DNA of 5,287 nucleotides from CAIWHR01 sp040007035. GTDB taxonomy: Bacteria; Pseudomonadota; Gammaproteobacteria; Burkholderiales; Casimicrobiaceae. This document shows positions 4,673 through 5,287 of the stretch, piece by piece (position 1 is the stretch's first letter; the number at the start of each line of letters is the position of its first letter). The notes beneath the pieces are model-generated. The model saw nothing but the letters and a program-made list of their open reading frames with translations, made no database searches and had not been told where the DNA came from. The position numbers and the translations under genes were made by a program. Location of the stretch: assembly GCA_040007035.1 (NCBI GenBank), contig JBDTVU010000196.1, positions 1-5,287 of the forward strand, in the 5' to 3' direction.

Positions 4673-5287
4673 ATGCGTTGCAAACTCCTGCTGTATCCGG
4701 TTGCCGCAGTCGTCGTCGCCGGCTGCACGATGGGACCCGGCACGCCGCCCGGCCCGACCGACGCGCAGATCGCCGCGAAGGCCACCGAAGTGATGAAGGC
4801 GTCATTCAAGGCGCGCGGGCAGGCCGGCCTCGATCGGCTCGACCAGGACGACACGCAGCGCGCGTGCACGGCAACGGCCGGCAAGGCGCCGTCGAAGGAC
4901 GTCGCCGCCAGGATCGAGAAGGCGAATCTCGACGCGATCAAGTGGCCGGCCGACGGCAAGCTGCTCGGCGACTGGAAGAACGGCGAGAAGATCGCGCAGG
5001 AGGGCCGCGGCAAGCAGTACTCCGACGATCCGGCCGGACCCGTCGGCGCCAACTGCTACGCGTGTCACCAACTGACGCCGCAGGAGGTCTCGTACGGCAC
5101 GATCGGCCCCAGCCTCTACCATTTCGGCAAGAGCCGCGGCTACGGCGCCGACATCCAGAAGTACGCGTACGGCAAGGTCTGGAACGCGGAGGCGTACTCG
5201 GCCTGCACCAATATGCCGCGCTTCGGCCATCAGGGAATCCTCACCGAGCAGCAGGTCAAGGACGTCGTGGCGCTGCTGATGGATCCG
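4673..5287 (+). CDS. soxX: Sulfur-oxidation c-type cytochrome SoxX, predicted lipoprotein (3' partial)
   Basis: The second subunit of SoxAX, open to the right edge with 205 residues visible; SoxX proteins usually end soon after the LTEQQVKDVVALLMDP region, so little is missing. Heme c binds at CYACH (128-132), and Met181 in TNMPRFGH is the likely distal iron ligand. Before the heme domain lies an N-terminal part of about 110 residues, as in the longer SoxX type. The first 18 residues form a lipoprotein signal: R2 and K4, hydrophobic 5-16, lipobox VAGC with C18 as lipidation site, then a Pro/Gly/Thr linker. Residue +2 is Thr, which does not signal inner-membrane retention. C65 and C178 are additional. 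The ATG at 4673 is chosen for its GGGGG (4663-4667) and the clean lipoprotein signal; an ATG at 4661 overlapping the soxA stop (TGATG) would add four residues. soxB probably follows outside the window. Confidence 0.93.
   Translation, partial: MRCKLLLYPVAAVVVAGCTMGPGTPPGPTDAQIAAKATEVMKASFKARGQAGLDRLDQDDTQRACTATAGKAPSKDVAARIEKANLDAIKWPADGKLLGDWKNGEKIAQEGRGKQYSDDPAGPVGANCYACHQLTPQEVSYGTIGPSLYHFGKSRGYGADIQKYAYGKVWNAEAYSACTNMPRFGHQGILTEQQVKDVVALLMDP

Noticed and set aside
3612..4805. Long open frame on the minus strand (397 codons) opposite soxA.
   Set aside because: Arg-rich antisense frame; soxA on the plus strand has heme and active-site motifs and a ribosome binding site.
5281..5286. GGATCC at the right edge and TCGAG at the left edge as possible cloning junctions.
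   Set aside because: GGATCC encodes part of the conserved soxX C-terminal region in frame and the left edge is inside speD, so there is no sign of vector sequence.

Overview
The window is high-GC, densely coding bacterial DNA, most likely from a betaproteobacterium (Burkholderiales, Rhodocyclales or a sulfur-oxidising relative). That placement rests on protein style, GC-rich codon use and a periplasmic Sox pathway. No rRNA or other taxonomic marker is present, so it is an inference. I see no tRNA, CRISPR array, insertion sequence or phage gene.

Left part (1-1541, + strand): the 3' end of speD (S-adenosylmethionine decarboxylase) overlaps the start of speE (spermidine synthase) by 8 bp. Together they form a two-gene spermidine module: SpeD makes decarboxylated AdoMet and SpeE transfers its aminopropyl group. 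After a 170-nt gap with a strong GC hairpin comes a small unrecognised gene of 90 codons.

Middle (1541-2436): that small gene converges on a minus-strand gene for an exported intradiol ring-cleavage dioxygenase-like protein, with a nested stem-loop between them. The 195-nt divergent region upstream of the dioxygenase holds a 16-bp perfect palindrome and, further right, a likely promoter and operator for the next gene.

Right part (2437-5287, + strand): an ArsR-family repressor heads a thiosulfate-oxidation cluster, arsR-soxY-soxZ-soxA-soxX, which runs off the right edge. SoxYZ is the periplasmic carrier that holds sulfur intermediates on the C-terminal Cys of SoxY. SoxAX is the c-type cytochrome pair that oxidatively couples thiosulfate to that Cys. 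soxB would be expected next but lies outside the window. The regulator probably senses a sulfur or thiol signal and represses its own operon.

The genes are members of known families. The points most worth a second look are the near-leaderless arsR promoter with its operator-like repeats, the cysteines of the repressor, the lipoprotein form of SoxX, the hairpin-rich gap between soxYZ and soxAX, and the palindrome in front of the dioxygenase. I found no clear evidence of a wholly new system.
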